Source: Haliclystus octoradiatus
Taxonomy: Eukaryota; Cnidaria; Staurozoa; Stauromedusae; Haliclystidae
Assembly (NCBI GenBank): GCA_916610825.1
Contig: OU744446.1
Span: 23,946,445 to 24,010,444 of the forward strand
DNA: 64,000 nucleotides
Direction: 5' to 3'
The translations under genes were made by a program, and so were the position numbers. Each line of letters opens with the position of its first letter. The stretch's first letter is position 1. Below, piece by piece: positions 28,501 through 38,065 of this stretch. A model generated the notes under the pieces. The model worked only from the letters and a program-made list of their open reading frames with translations. It made no database searches and had not been told where the DNA came from.

Positions 28501-31500
28501 ATTTGTGCAAAATATTTCTATACACTTTAAACCTGTTTGTTTACTGGCTCAGATATTTCTCCTGCAAGTCATTAGATTTATTTTGAACAACTGAGAAACT
28601 GCATGAAACAGTAACTCAATGAAATTGTATATGACTCTACAAATATTCACTGTATTTGCTTTTTACTTTTTAGTACTTGCCAGTTTATAATGCAATATTT
28701 AAATAATTATCGGTTGTTTGGTATTTTCATAAATTTCTTGAAATCGACGGGGTCAAGCTCGGCTATGGTGAAATGGCGTTATTGGCGTTAACCAATCAAA
28801 TTGCAAGAATAAATCGTAGCAGATCCTTGATATGTTCTAATATGAGTTGGAATCTTTACAATAGCCAAATGTAAAATATATAGATTAAAAGCAGACATAA
28901 ATTGTAGAGATGTGTAAGTGTAAAGGAGAAAAACAACAGAAGTTGGAAATCATCACAGCTCAGCAATAATATATTCAAATTTGAGCAGTACTGACTACCG
29001 GCATTTTATATAATAACATTATTTTCATTTCAGCTTGTATTGGAGTCTACCCTAATTTGCTTGGAAAATATGATCTACAAAACATATTTTACCATACTTT
29101 CTGCATTTGCTTACAACATTACAGCAGAGCAAACAAATATTTTACCTGTAAACACATTGCTTTCATATCGGGTTTCGTTGTCAATAAGAAGCGATGATAC
29201 AGATCATTGAAAAATTCCGGTCTAAAAAAGAAAACAAAGAATGTTGAAAACAAATACTGATTGATTGACAACTGCAACATAACCTAATTATCGTAACCAC
29301 TACAGGTAAGCCAACTAATCTGGAAGAGCTGAACATCTATCTTCATCAGAGCTATCTTCTGTATCAAGTATTCTATTTGAAATTCTCATTCTTAATTTGA
29401 GCTGCATCAAACTTTGACAGTAATATTGATATACATATTATTATGTCCAGTATTATACAAATGCTAAGGATATTGTCTTGTATTCTGCACAATCCCATAG
29501 TATTGGCAGACTACTTACGCATTTACTATTTTGTAGTCATCACTATGAGATTGATCATCTTCCAATAGTATTCGTAAATAGTAGTCTCCTGATAAAGACA
29601 AAATAGCAGCTTCAGTTTTACCAATTCTATGTTATAGCTATGACAGCTAGCAGAATCAGTTTGCACATTCAACGTTGGGTGCAAATCTCTGATAGATATC
29701 ATGATAAGTATCGGACAAGTCCATTTCAGGCACATTTTTGGAAAAAAAACTACTGATTTTTATAATTGGTCAAGCACATTGAAAATACTGCCTATTCACT
29801 TGTCATGAGCCATAACACAGAATTCAGGGGGGTAAAAAGATAAGCTGTCAGAATATCATGCAATATATTTAACAATTCTTCAAAGCTGGAATAGCATTGA
29901 TTATGTGATAAAAACAACGGAAAACACTATTAAAACAATGTACATTTCACAAATAGACTAACGCTGCTTTTATATTAACTCATAATGCCTTCAACTTTCT
30001 AAATTTTATACACCAGTATTATCAGTGTTATTAATGCCTAATTATTTTTTCATTTCTTTATTAGATTCACCATTATTAGATATTTTAACAAGTTAGTTAA
30101 TTACTGTATTAAATAATTGTACTGTATATGTAGGATACAAGTTTAAAATAATTAAATAAATACACACAAGCATACACTTGGCATATAGAAATGCTGTCTT
30201 AATTAATTTTAGTCTTAGCAGCAACATAGCATCTTTCGTGATGTTAGGTTAGTGCAAACTTATCTATGATGCATTTCATAATAGCCTGCGATGAGCCTTC
30301 CAACAAACTCTGCGTATCAAGAAATTAAGAATTGCATACCGTCTGGCCGTAATCAGAAATGCTGACTTTCTTTCTATTTTTGTTCCTGTGGCTATGGCAT
30401 TTATACTACCTTGGTCTCACTACAGTGTAGCAGTTACTATATATTATATATATATATTTCACAGAGCAGATTTTCTTATTGCTGTGTAACGTGAACAGGG
30501 TCACAACTCTGGTAAAAGACTATAAAAATAAAAATAAATTTCGTTGAAAGGAAATCAACCTTATTACTTCTTTGAAATCAAAACGTTTGTGACTAACATT
30601 GAAATAGTACCATTAAAGACCAATCTATTGTATATTAAATTTATTTAAATTTCTCTAAGATATTGGAATTAGTTTGAAATCAATAAAAGTTTACTATTTG
30701 CTTTGCATTTTTTTGTCCCCGATTTACATGCATATTAATTTTACCCATAACAATAAAGACAAGTTTCAACATTTAAAAAATTATCTTTAGAATAACAAAT
30801 TGCAAGATTCAAACTTATTTTAATAAATAAATTGAGCAAAATAACACTACATGTTGCTTCTTTTTGCGATAGTTCACTTGATATTTCACCTCAGTCACAT
30901 GATAGAGGCATCTATTTCAAGTCATATGATTTCTTAGCCGGATTTGTCTATTTGATCCAAAGCCTTAAGTATAATTACCAATTTTTATTTCTTCTGAAAG
31001 ACATTGATATTGTAACTCAAATTCGGAATGATTCCATGAAATAAGTCGGTTTCCACTGAGATCCTGATAATATCGAGAACAAATTAAAAATTATTATGCT
31101 TTTCTAAATAAATGTGTAAGCAACCTCTAGTTAGATCCAACTAATAGTTGAACAAAGTCCAAGTTCACACCTTGTCAGTGGTAAAAGCTCTCATTTCAGC
31201 TTCAAGGGCATCCCTCAATTCTTCTCGCGTCTGAAAGAAATGAAAATAATATTATCGAAAAATAATTGAGTATAAACTTCCACCTCCATTTGAAATACAT
31301 ATTTGGCAATACAAAGTGCAAGTTGGTATTTTTAAGTAGCTATTGTGTGGAAAGACAAATTATGACAACAATCTAGCAATTTCTATCTTGTAGGTAGACT
31401 TACCTTGTAATTCCAGATAAGCATGGGAGTGGCATGATCAATCATGAATCTAAAATCATAAGTCAACAATACTCAAAGCTAATCTGTATTTATAACTGGA

Positions 31501-34500
31501 TATCAATGAATATGAAGCATGGTAAATGACGCATAAATGACAACTGTAATCCGGTTTCTGTAAATTGAAAATTTGAGTAAAAAGTTTAAATTACAAATAT
31601 GGCTATATGATATATACATTTATACATAATTCGAATAATAATAAAAGTCAGAGAATCATACAGTCATGTTTGCTAGTAGCAAACATGACTGCCTGATTCT
31701 CTGACTTTTATTATTTGAAGCTCTGCTATATTTTGCATTGAGCCCTATGTTCAATCAGTAAGACAACGTTTTACAAATAATTCGAATAATATAATGGTTA
31801 AATAAAATATGTTGTCTTGTCTCATGGTTCTTTGGGCCTTGGTGGAATATGTTTGTTTGACCTGTAATCGACAGTACCTAGTCTGTCACCACCTCCATGC
31901 AAGCATCAGTCACACTGCAAAGCCAGTGGAAATTTCCTTAATTTTCATTAACCGCCACTTTGGATGGTGTGGGTGGGCATGGGTACTTTCAATCAATATA
32001 AGATAGCAGATGCTGCAACTTATGATGCAACTGGTGTGTATGTACTACCCTACACTACTCACTTGTAATAGAACAAATCCCAGTTTGCTTCGCTTTTAAT
32101 TCGTTGTCTCCTTTTTCTCAACACAACAGGACGATCTTTAGAAGGCTATGTAAACAATAAAAAGAAATTAGAATAAGCATGAACTACTGGTAATTGAATG
32201 GTATGTGCATTTGTTAATGCATTAAAGACTTACATCTGGTTTTCCTTGAAGCCCAACTTTTTCACTAACTTTTGATCTCCAATGAGTTAAAAATCTTTCA
32301 AGCTGTACAAGTTGATGAGGGCGTGTTCTTGAAGCCTCCTATTGGCAAAATAATGATGATAGCTGATTTGATATGTTACTTCAAGAATTATCAGTGTAGC
32401 AAATGGCAGACAATCATCACCTTTGCACTCAAGGAAAAAAAAATATTGTTCACTAGTAGCTCAGTGGCAGAGTGTCTACATACTGTGCGGCAGTACGAAG
32501 TTCGATTCCAGGTCTGTGCACACATGTTAATCATTAGTACGATAATTTGTATGTAAATTTGTTAATGTCCCCCTAATAAACAGGCACTTGTGCTCAAGTT
32601 GTGACTTCAGTCACGAATGACTGTAAATGTGTTATTATATATACCGTTAGCACAGAAATTCATTACATATTTTACATGCTTCACAAACAACTTAATTAAT
32701 TGGTTTTGCTTTGGAATTGTTTAAGTCAATCATCAGTCTATGGTCATTGGTCAAGTTCATTGCATGACACTATCCTAGGGGAAGGAGAGCATACACAAAA
32801 CAGCAGAGCATACCTCTGCCATTTTTAAATTGTCCCTGACATACATTCGATTAAGTTCTTCTTCTGGGACCTATAAGAAATGTACATCAGTATTGACATT
32901 TAAAATCACTACAATCCAGATAATATATATATATATAAAATAAATAAAAATAAAATAAAAATATTGGATTTGAAGTCAGTTAAAACCTTTTCTGTAGAAT
33001 CCAAGAAATTCAATATTCCAAGTGGCTAAAATAGTATAGTAATACAAAAAATCAATTTTGAGTAGATTAGCACCTCAAGCCCCATATCATATGCGAAAAG
33101 CCTTGAATCACTTACCAAAATACGTTTAAGAAGAGCAAGAGCAGTTGGATGTCCGGTTACCCACAATCCAACAAGATGTCTACTTAATTGCCTGAAACAA
33201 TAATTATGCCAAAGATGAGATGTGTTTGTGTTATAGCATTTAGAGCGTGTCTAGCTTACTGCTAGAAGATCATTGATTTGGAAGAAGAGGAGGCTACTAT
33301 GATGTTCTGAAGTTGTCTTCCTCTGGGGGTTATATGCATTTCGAGCAAAGAATATGAGAAGAAATGTTGAATGATCGAAAAAACGTTTTTCAGAATGGAT
33401 CAAAACAATGAAAACATGTGATTAGAGCTGAATTGAGACTTGAAAAATGGGTGCTACGGTAAAACCTGCTATAACAGTCACCTGTCTATAGTGGTCATTT
33501 CAATAATATACGAAATCATTACTCTATTGAATTTACCCTTCATATGGAGGTCACCTGTTGGTAGTGGTACATTGATAGGTGGCTGCTATGTACAGGTTTG
33601 ATATATAATCAAAATTAATTTATATGGGTTTGTCATGATTTGATGTAAAATTTAGCCTGGAACATATTTGCATGCATAATTTCTTTAGTATAATGCAAAC
33701 ATTCTTTACAATTTGATGCAAACATTACCTGTTTGTCAACATTCGATTATCACTTGTTGGCTGGGTAAACATTGCAGTATGCAAATGCCGAGGTAATGCA
33801 CCTTCAGCTAATGCAAGATCTTGCATCTTTGCAGCTACTTCTGCGTCACCCTCCTGTAAATAAACCAGGCATCATTAAACAAACAGACCCTGTTGCAATC
33901 AAAATAGATCTACTATTTAAATGTTGGCTATTAACTTTATTATAACAGTGTTATAGCATTGTTTTCTATATTACCTCGATGACAGCCTTCATCACCATAC
34001 CAGCACCCTTGACAACAGCAATGGATGGATGCTGCAAAAGTGAAAAATGAAAACTCTGCTCACATCAACCTTTTGAAATTAAAATAAAAATCTCACAGCT
34101 CTGCTGCAATACAAATACATTTCTTTATAATATTTCCAATATGCAAGCAATACAGTCAAGTTCAGTTAAAAGTTAAAAGTTAAACCTTTGATGGATTTTC
34201 CTTGTCTTAGAATGATGATGATATAAATCAAACATTATCATTAGGACATCATACATTTGTTGGTTACGCTGATGTTTAGTTTGCTTATATTAAGAAAATA
34301 AAAATTGTAATATGATCAAAATGAAAATGATTGGCGGTAACCCTTTATGCACATTGCCGAAAGTGGAAGGGAATAAAATGAAACATTTCAGAAACAATAG
34401 GGGAGCATCTTCAAGAAAGGACCTCATAGAGGAAAGTTGAATCATTCAATATATACAAATAATTAAATTTAAACAAATTTACCTTTTGGGAAAGGGGTTC

Positions 34501-36763
34501 AGTGTGTGATCTGGATTTCATATCCATGATTATTATTATACACTGCTTGTGAAGTTTATTCAAAGAGTTGATATTTGGACTATGACCCCAAATGCATAAT
34601 GTGCACTCAAAATGTAGCTTCAATAATGCCATGAAGATTTGAAGTTTATGTTTTTGAGATAAGAAGCGTCTACATCGCAAGGTTAGGTAAGAAATTTTTC
34701 TATTTTTGAATTAAGCTGACAGAAAACGAGGAAATCAGTTTTTCCAACTAACTCTCTCATGTTTGAATTTGAGCAATGAAATCAACTAACACTATTACAA
34801 CAAATATATGAAACTCACCTGGAATAACCTGAAAAGACATCGGCCAAGAGCTGTTTTGGATAAAAGAAGAGGGCAGCAATGATATATATAATCATCACAA
34901 CATTATCAGCATTTGCAAAACAATGATCTTAGTCATATTAAAGCATCAAATCAAATCTATATTGGAAATATTTGCATGATACTAAAGTGTTCATTTGAGA
35001 CTTACCAGCAACTAATTCTAAAAGGGTGTCAAATTGTGTTCCGTCTGTCGTCTCACTAGAAATGGGAATTAAATACAATTTAGGTAAGGTTAGACTCTTT
35101 GAATCTGATTCTGTTTGATAGTCTTAAATGAAGAATTCCACAACTTTGTAGCTATTTATGTCAGCCTTTCGCTGAACCATTGCCAAATGGTTGGTGTGCA
35201 ATTTCAAATACAAACCAAGCACTGCTTTATTCTCTTTTGTTCTTCCATAAATATAATCATCATTATTGAGACACAGATTCATCTCTAGTCTCGGCTAAAT
35301 GACGTTTTAACTTCAAAAGCATTTTACAGTTGGTCTTGGTGATTGTTAAATGGCTTTTTTTTATTTTTTTGGAAAAAATTTAAACAATTTTGACAACATC
35401 TCGGGGAAAATAAAAATGTACCAATGTTGACAATCAAACATTTGACGACATACCAAATTTTGGTTTTGGTGAAATGTTTTCAGTTGACTAGTTGCCAATG
35501 CATACAATAATATATTTGCATTGACTATTTCAAACAAATACAATGTGGACACATCTTTGTCCAATCAGTGGAGTTCTCCAATAGCAACAGTGCAATTAGG
35601 AAGCACCATAAATGCAAAAGTATTACTTCAACTGACCTATAAGGTGGACATAAGGCAAATGTTAAAAAATCTAAAAGGCCACTGATAACCAACGCACCAG
35701 TTCCTCGCATCTAGAAAAAAGAATTAAAATTTAATTAATAAAGAATTGAGAAATTGCAACCGAAATCCATGGTTTGCAACATAAAAGATGTCCAATGTCT
35801 CAATGCTACGATCTTCGTAAATAGAATATACAAGCAACATTCAAACTCTATTTTAAAATTGCCATTTTCGTTCCTTTGAAAACGAGGTTTTGCTTTTGAA
35901 CAAAAAGTTTTTCGAATTCATGATTACTTTCGTTCGCTCTGTTCAAATTTCGCGAGCCTGGGTTTGACAGAACGGAAATGGCGTCCATAAAATAAACGTG
36001 ACTGGAATCTGTCCAATCTGAGCTAAGAGGGGAACATGAAAGAATGTCCCAACTCTTGTAAATAGATGGCTCTGATTGCAATGCATTCAATATCAATAAG
36101 TTGAGAAAATATCATGTCAAAAAGATAAGCAGCTAGATGCTAGATCAATTAAGCACAAAAACAAAAGTGCTTTCAAAATTTGACAAATAATTCACTTGGT
36201 GGTAAAATGTCCAATAATAATTTCAATTAATAATTTTAAGACAATTTCAAATGAGACCTCATCTTTTTGATAATAAAATTATTACGTTTACTTACAACAT
36301 GTTTACTGAATCTATCCAGCAGATTTTCTTGAAAACTTTTTGTTGATAGAAGTGAGAGTTTGTTTAATTGTTCTTGTTTCAAATCAGCATTACTATGCAT
36401 AGGCTAAAAATATTAATATAAGAATAATTTATAATAAAAATAGTCAATTAAAGGCAACTCATATTCATTACTTTTTGAAATATCCCCTGTGAAAAGTTCA
36501 CGAGTTCATGAAAGTGAAATTGATAAATTTTTCAAAAACTTCATGAAAATTTGAGCAATTTCTTTTTCATAAACTTGTTTCATAGGGGATAAACCTTTGC
36601 AGTTGTGGAAAGAAAAAACCATCCCTTTACATACTGTGAACTTATTATATGCACATAATTTACCTGCATCAGAGCAGCAAGCATATCTACTGCCGCATGG
36701 TTCACACCATCATCGTCACGTTTTAATGCCTTGACAACCTTCATGCCTACTTTATCTCGAAAT
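3369..36763 (-). CDS. DNAJC13: DNAJC13/RME-8 endosomal J-domain co-chaperone, C-terminal ~80%
   Basis: Fifty-six minus-strand exons, 5' to 3': 36664-36763, 36296-36403, 35637-35710, 35006-35055, 34819-34850, 33975-34031, 33729-33853, 33116-33191, 32987-33025, 32814-32870, 32234-32338, 32063-32145, 31404-31449, 31171-31230, 30979-31063, 29519-29588, 29146-29221, 27369-27452, 27167-27229, 26981-27082, 26571-26675, 23033-23235, 22608-22692, 22309-22374, 22127-22215, 21395-21440, 21227-21308, 20815-20887, 20375-20456, 20064-20183, 19842-19954, 19300-19378, 18787-18922, 18157-18341, 16178-16369, 15690-15773, 14918-15013, 14519-14582, 14009-14112, 13711-13824, 13071-13187, 12177-12230, 11736-11865, 10906-10997, 10085-10184, 9078-9152, 8233-8433, 7713-7794, 7512-7554, 6940-7035, 6771-6848, 5741-5812, 5540-5647, 4888-5028, 4127-4267, 3369-3587. 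All introns are GT..AG and all phases agree (1785 codons plus stop). In the known family, RME-8 recruits Hsc70 on early endosomes and works with SNX1 and the WASH complex in recycling. The N-terminal PI3P-binding part is outside the window or unseen. Confidence 0.95.
7713..10997 (-). CDS. DNAJC13: DNAJC13 exons 44-48, including fourth IWN motif
   Basis: Exons encode [14 protein letters not shown], then a [12 protein letters not shown] block, [23 protein letters not shown], the long exon 8233-8433 ([55 protein letters not shown]) and [17 protein letters not shown], an intact IWN motif. Split codons at 9152/10085, 8433/9078 and 7794/8233 resolve to S, G and A. Confidence 0.94.
9492..9600 (-). 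repeat. (ATC)n microsatellite joined to a LINE-like 3' end
   Basis: Nine or so ATC units at about 9494-9521 on the plus strand read on the minus strand as ...TTTAACAGATAAAGATGATGATG, preceded by GGGACTCCCATGGAGAAGG. A unique 3' UTR ending in a short tandem tail is typical of RTE- or CR1-like LINEs. No RT coding is recognisable further in (to ~9840), so this is a tail remnant at best. Confidence 0.35.
10318..10580. mobile_element. 263-bp MITE-like element with TAGCCTGC termini and 9-bp TSD
   Basis: The left end TAGCCTGCATGCAG is mirrored by CTGCGCGCAGGCTA at the right end. The similarity resumes inside: CTTTTTTGATGACTAG on the left faces CTTTTGATGATTAG read from the right. Flanks are CGTTATTTA (10309-10317) and CATTATTTA (10581-10589), a 9-bp target duplication with one difference. 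It lies in DNAJC13 intron 10185-10905. Its terminal nine bases and duplication length match the RecQ-bearing element at 52974-57829. Confidence 0.75.
11736..14582 (-). CDS. DNAJC13: DNAJC13 exons 38-43, including third IWN-type motif
   Basis: Exons encode [52 protein letters not shown] (the IWN motif, here IWD), [37 protein letters not shown] and [14 protein letters not shown]. The repeated IWN modules with their [14 protein letters not shown] continuations are the signature of RME-8 outside the J domain. No disruption is seen. Confidence 0.93.
14918..18341 (-). CDS. DNAJC13: DNAJC13 exons 34-37
   Basis: Exon 34 (18157-18341) encodes [20 protein letters not shown] and [19 protein letters not shown]; exon 35 (16178-16369) [18 protein letters not shown]; exon 36 (15690-15773) [12 protein letters not shown]; exon 37 (14918-15013) [21 protein letters not shown]. 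These are helical repeats following the J domain and are strongly conserved. Intron 16370-18156 holds an ~855-bp MITE-like element. Confidence 0.93.
17232..18086. mobile_element. ~855-bp MITE-like element with ~49-bp TIRs and internal palindrome
   Basis: AGGGCCATTTACACTGCAGC at 17232 is mirrored exactly at 18067-18086, and the match continues through GGCACGGTAC[TC][CT]GTCAATTAACAC. No coding frame is present, so it is non-autonomous. A second inverted pair inside (17866-17957) carries CGGCACGGTGCC and CGGGCCGAGA arms. Flanking bases (TTTA left, ATAG right) give no clean target duplication. It sits in DNAJC13 intron 16370-18156 and is more GC-rich than its surroundings at both ends. Confidence 0.8.
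18787..19954 (-). CDS. DNAJC13: DNAJC13 exons 31-33: DnaJ (J) domain
   Basis: Exon 31 (19842-19954) encodes [19 protein letters not shown] then helix I of the J domain. Exon 32 (19300-19378) encodes [20 protein letters not shown], with the invariant HPD tripeptide needed to stimulate the Hsc70 ATPase. Exon 33 (18787-18922) encodes [11 protein letters not shown], helix III, then [20 protein letters not shown]. The J domain thus spans three exons and sits mid-protein, as is diagnostic for RME-8 and unusual among DnaJ proteins. Confidence 0.97.
19430..19640. repeat. GTTCATGAA-rich imperfect repeat cluster
   Basis: GTTCATGA, GTTCACAAA and their complements recur many times (CAGTTTGTGAACT faces AGTTCACAAAC; then CATGAACAATTCATGAACAGTTCAT). 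The right side ends TTCATAGGGTATC, resembling the termini of the fold-back element at 36481-36591. It may be a decayed relative. Confidence 0.35.
20064..22692 (-). CDS. DNAJC13: DNAJC13 exons 23-30, including second IWN-type motif
   Basis: Exons encode [92 protein letters not shown] (the IWN-like motif, here IWS), [21 protein letters not shown] and [24 protein letters not shown]. Eight short exons (46-120 bp) join with alternating phases that all resolve correctly. The region leads straight into the J domain. Confidence 0.93.
23033..26675 (-). CDS. DNAJC13: DNAJC13 exons 21-22: GYF-like domain
   Basis: Exon 21 (26571-26675) encodes EKEWYYGN...[10 protein letters not shown] and exon 22 (23033-23235) encodes [24 protein letters not shown], together giving the W-Y/F-Y, G-P-x-x-x-[YF] and W-A-x-G-x-x-G-W pattern of a GYF_2-type domain. 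Exon 22 is the second longest (203 bp). The intron between them (23236-26570) is the largest inside the visible coding part, swollen by a LINE relic and an AGCATA satellite. Whether this domain binds proline-rich partners in RME-8 is not settled. Confidence 0.93.
24150..25440 (+). pseudogene. Decayed LINE (CR1-like) relic in DNAJC13 intron
   Basis: Frame one starts [19 protein letters not shown] and continues [12 protein letters not shown]...IPTLECHG, the linker typically upstream of an RT domain, with the next frame giving [19 protein letters not shown] and [15 protein letters not shown] (RT finger region). Later pieces include [14 protein letters not shown] and [11 protein letters not shown]. 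The catalytic palm block is missing and there are many stops and shifts. It helps make this the largest intron in the visible coding part (3335 bp). Confidence 0.7.
26081..26370. repeat. AGCATA(AAA) satellite framed by DIRS-terminus-like motifs
   Basis: Between 26140 and 26330 the words AGCATAAA, AGCATATAG and GAGCATAAAAGC repeat about a dozen times. The block is bracketed by GGTGCTTGGTTGGACAGGG (26092) and CCCACCAACCAAGCACCTAGG (26336). The latter is also found near the 3' ends of the two DIRS elements (about 43150 and 63810), so this may be a remnant of a DIRS end with a satellite grown inside it. Confidence 0.6.
26981..27452 (-). CDS. DNAJC13: DNAJC13 exons 18-20
   Basis: Three phase-0 exons encode [11 protein letters not shown]...[21 protein letters not shown] and [23 protein letters not shown]. 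They are among the best conserved blocks of the family and place the GYF-like domain immediately downstream. Confidence 0.92.
27521..27708. mobile_element. 188-bp fold-back (MITE-like) element
   Basis: CAAATAGTTCATACTTTCTG at 27521 and the following 24 bases (to CACCAT, 27564) are mirrored at 27665-27708 with one mismatch in 44 bp. The centre is ~100 bp, with no frame. It sits in the 1693-bp intron 27453-29145. The rest of that intron, 27709-29145, has nothing I recognise. Confidence 0.85.
29146..31230 (-). CDS. DNAJC13: DNAJC13 exons 14-17
   Basis: [16 protein letters not shown] follows the IWN motif directly. It is then [26 protein letters not shown], with a split glycine codon at the 30979/29588 junction. 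Exon 17 (29146-29221) encodes [23 protein letters not shown]. All match the vertebrate order without gaps. Intron 29589-30978 (1390 bp) holds only AT-rich sequence with a short (TA)n near 30440. Confidence 0.92.
31404..36763 (-). CDS. DNAJC13: DNAJC13 exons 1-13: helical repeat region to first IWN motif
   Basis: The first visible exon (36664-36763) starts in phase after one base and encodes [15 protein letters not shown] and [12 protein letters not shown], matching the region near residue 470 of the vertebrate protein. The following exons encode [37 protein letters not shown], a 32-bp micro-exon at 34819-34850 ([10 protein letters not shown]), [24 protein letters not shown] and [20 protein letters not shown]. 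Exon 13 gives PMLIWNYK, the first IWN-type motif. The stretch joining exons 10 and 11 (LKMAE to EASRTRPHQ) is about 20 residues shorter than in vertebrates. This region is alpha-helical, armadillo-like, in the family. Confidence 0.92.
31626..31791. repeat. Snap-back hairpin with 15-bp flanking direct repeats
   Basis: AATAATAAAAGTCAGAGAAT at about 31636 and the bases up to GTTTGCTA are complementary to the following GTAGCAAACATGACTG...CTGACTTTTATTATT, a stem of nearly 40 bp with a tiny loop (31636-31720). The direct repeat ATAATTCGAATAATA occurs at 31626-31640 and 31777-31791, outside the hairpin and a further ~55 bp. It looks like an insertion with a long target duplication. Confidence 0.7.
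32443..32650 (+). mobile_element. tRNA-related SINE
   Basis: TAGCTCAGTGG at 32457 is a canonical box A and AGTTCGATTCC near 32499 a box B, at the spacing of an internal pol III promoter. A hairpin TACT-GTGCGGC-AGTA lies where the anticodon arm should be, with U33 present, but the acceptor and T stems no longer pair, so it is not a functional tRNA. A 3' body follows with AATAAACAGGCACTTGTGCTC, which resembles the LINE 3' ends at 48575 and 61222, and a (TA)n end. It lies in DNAJC13 intron 32339-32813. Confidence 0.7.
34395..34685 (-). pseudogene. LINE reverse-transcriptase C-terminal relic
   Basis: The minus strand reads [20 protein letters not shown], then [20 protein letters not shown] and [18 protein letters not shown]. 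This is the RT thumb/C-terminal block of CR1-like LINEs (Y-x-x-x-x-S-x-L-H-Y, W-G, L-x-x-L-Q-K). Only ~90 codons remain. It sits in the intron between the exons at 34031 and 34819, same strand as the host gene. Confidence 0.7.
36481..36591. mobile_element. ~111-bp fold-back MITE-like element
   Basis: TATCCCCTGTGAAA at the left and TTTCATAGGGGATA at the right form inverted termini, and CGAGTTCATGAAA faces TTTCATAAACTTG just inside. It has no coding content. It occupies much of intron 36404-36663. Confidence 0.7.
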
Positions 36764-37690
36764 CTGGAAAAATCATTACAGAGAACAAATTATGATAGAA
36801 CATAGATAGATTTAGAGAAATATTGATTGTGATATTAATCTCAAATTTGATTGTGATTTTATTGAGTATCTCCTAATCTACTTCATTGGGACAGGACATC
36901 CTGAAGAAGTCAATATTGCAATTTCTAAATAAACTATATAAAAACAATTACATTGCGTAATCCAAACAAGCCCATGGTTTTTAAATTTTGATATGCTGTA
37001 GTAAAAATAACCAGTAAACCGCAAAGATGTAGAAAAACATAAATATGATGACTATCTTGAGAGAGAAACACTAGAAAAAAAACAATAGATAGAAAAATGC
37101 CAATCACCAATAAATGCAATAGCACAAAGAAAGCAGCAGGTCTTGAACCCATTGCAAAAAGATGCAGAAAGATTCATTCTAAAATGATGAAAAGATTCCT
37201 TGTCATTTGAATGGTTGTTCAGCATGCAGGTAAAACTCAGAGAAAACCAAGGTCAACGAGACACCAGTGAAGTGTGGAAAGACTACTGAGCATAAAGCAC
37301 AATTGTGTGATAAAACTGGCAAACAAATATCAGGGATGGTTTTTCAAAAACACCAATTAGGAAATAGATGAACTTCTGTTAAATTCAAATGCAAAGAAAG
37401 CAAAATATAAAACAGCTTGTGCAACTAAAATATTCAAAAGAAAAATTTCTTTTCTTGTTTTCTATTTTAGAAATGGGTTCATTTGGCAATTTGTGCATTG
37501 ACCCTTATGTAAAATCTATTTTGTGGAAATTGTGAAGAAAAGAGATTAAATTTTCAAAGATCTATTCAAATTGGGAAGATCAAGAAGATATTTGTGGTGG
37601 TATGGTTAACTTTGAGTTTTGGCGTAGGTACTTGTTTGCCTACAAATTTAATTGAGAAACAACTGCTGTACTTTACTTCTAAAAGAAAAG
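36764..37690. other. Intron or 5' flank, nothing recognised
   Basis: No DNAJC13 exon, RNA gene or repeat family is visible. A 72-codon hydrophobic minus-strand frame at 36934-37152 has no family features. Confidence 0.45.
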
Positions 37691-37699
37691 AAAATACTG

Positions 37700-38065
37700 G
37701 TGTTTATTGGAATCTTGTTATCGACATAATTTATCAGTGCTATCAATGTTATCTACAGCTGAAAGACAGAAACTGGTAAATGAAATTCTAATGGTAATGC
37801 CGGAAATTCTTGCTTGTTCACTTCCTCCATCGCCTGAAAGTCACATTCCATTTGCCCTTGGTTCCGGCTATCATCCTGTACAGTATCAACAAAATTGATT
37901 GAGCAAATCCTTCCCGGAAGGTTTGTAGAGCTGGGAGATCTCATTAACAGTGGTCATTAGTAGAGGAAGAAGCTCAATTCCACGTTGATGGTAGAGCTAT
38001 GTTTACTCCACATCAATTTGTTGCAATTAAACATTCAGAATTTATGCTTTGATTTTGACGTGGTA
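37700..38065 (+). pseudogene. Diverged gag-like relic of a DIRS-order element
   Basis: The plus strand reads MLSTAERQKLVNEIL (about 37747), then after one frameshift LIEQILPGRFVELGDLINSG (37896-37955) and EEAQFHVDGRAMFTPHQF. These align in order with the gag of the complete copies: LSPADRQAIVQDM, KIVVNIISGKFIDLGDLL and GEPQLFANGQLLLTP. It is too diverged to be a copy of either element nearby, so it represents an older lineage. No pol part follows before 38775, and 38066-38774 holds nothing recognisable. Confidence 0.6.

Larger units (their letters stand above)
3588..36663. other. DNAJC13 introns over ~300 bp without recognised content
   Basis: I saw only AT-rich, non-coding sequence in these introns: 3588-4126, 4268-4887, 5029-5539, 5813-6770, 7036-7511, 7795-8232, 8434-9077, 10998-11735, 11866-12176, 12231-13070, 13188-13710, 14113-14518, 14583-14917, 15014-15689, 15774-16177, 18342-18786, 18923-19299, 20457-20814, 20888-21226, 21441-22126, 22693-23032, 26676-26980, 29589-30978, 33192-33728, 35056-35636 and 35711-36295. 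Introns with identifiable repeats are listed separately. Confidence 0.6.

Noticed and set aside
30282..30300. TAGCCTGCGATGAGCC, like the RecQ-element terminus
   Set aside because: No inverted partner found within the following kilobase.
32450..32525. Possible tRNA-Arg(GCG) gene
   Set aside because: The box A and B sequences are good and the anticodon arm pairs, but the acceptor and T stems do not; a 3' body follows, so it is a SINE.
36934..37152. 72-codon hydrophobic minus-strand frame upstream of the first visible DNAJC13 exon
   Set aside because: Low-complexity hydrophobic sequence, no match to the DNAJC13 N-terminal region, and no consistent splice sites.
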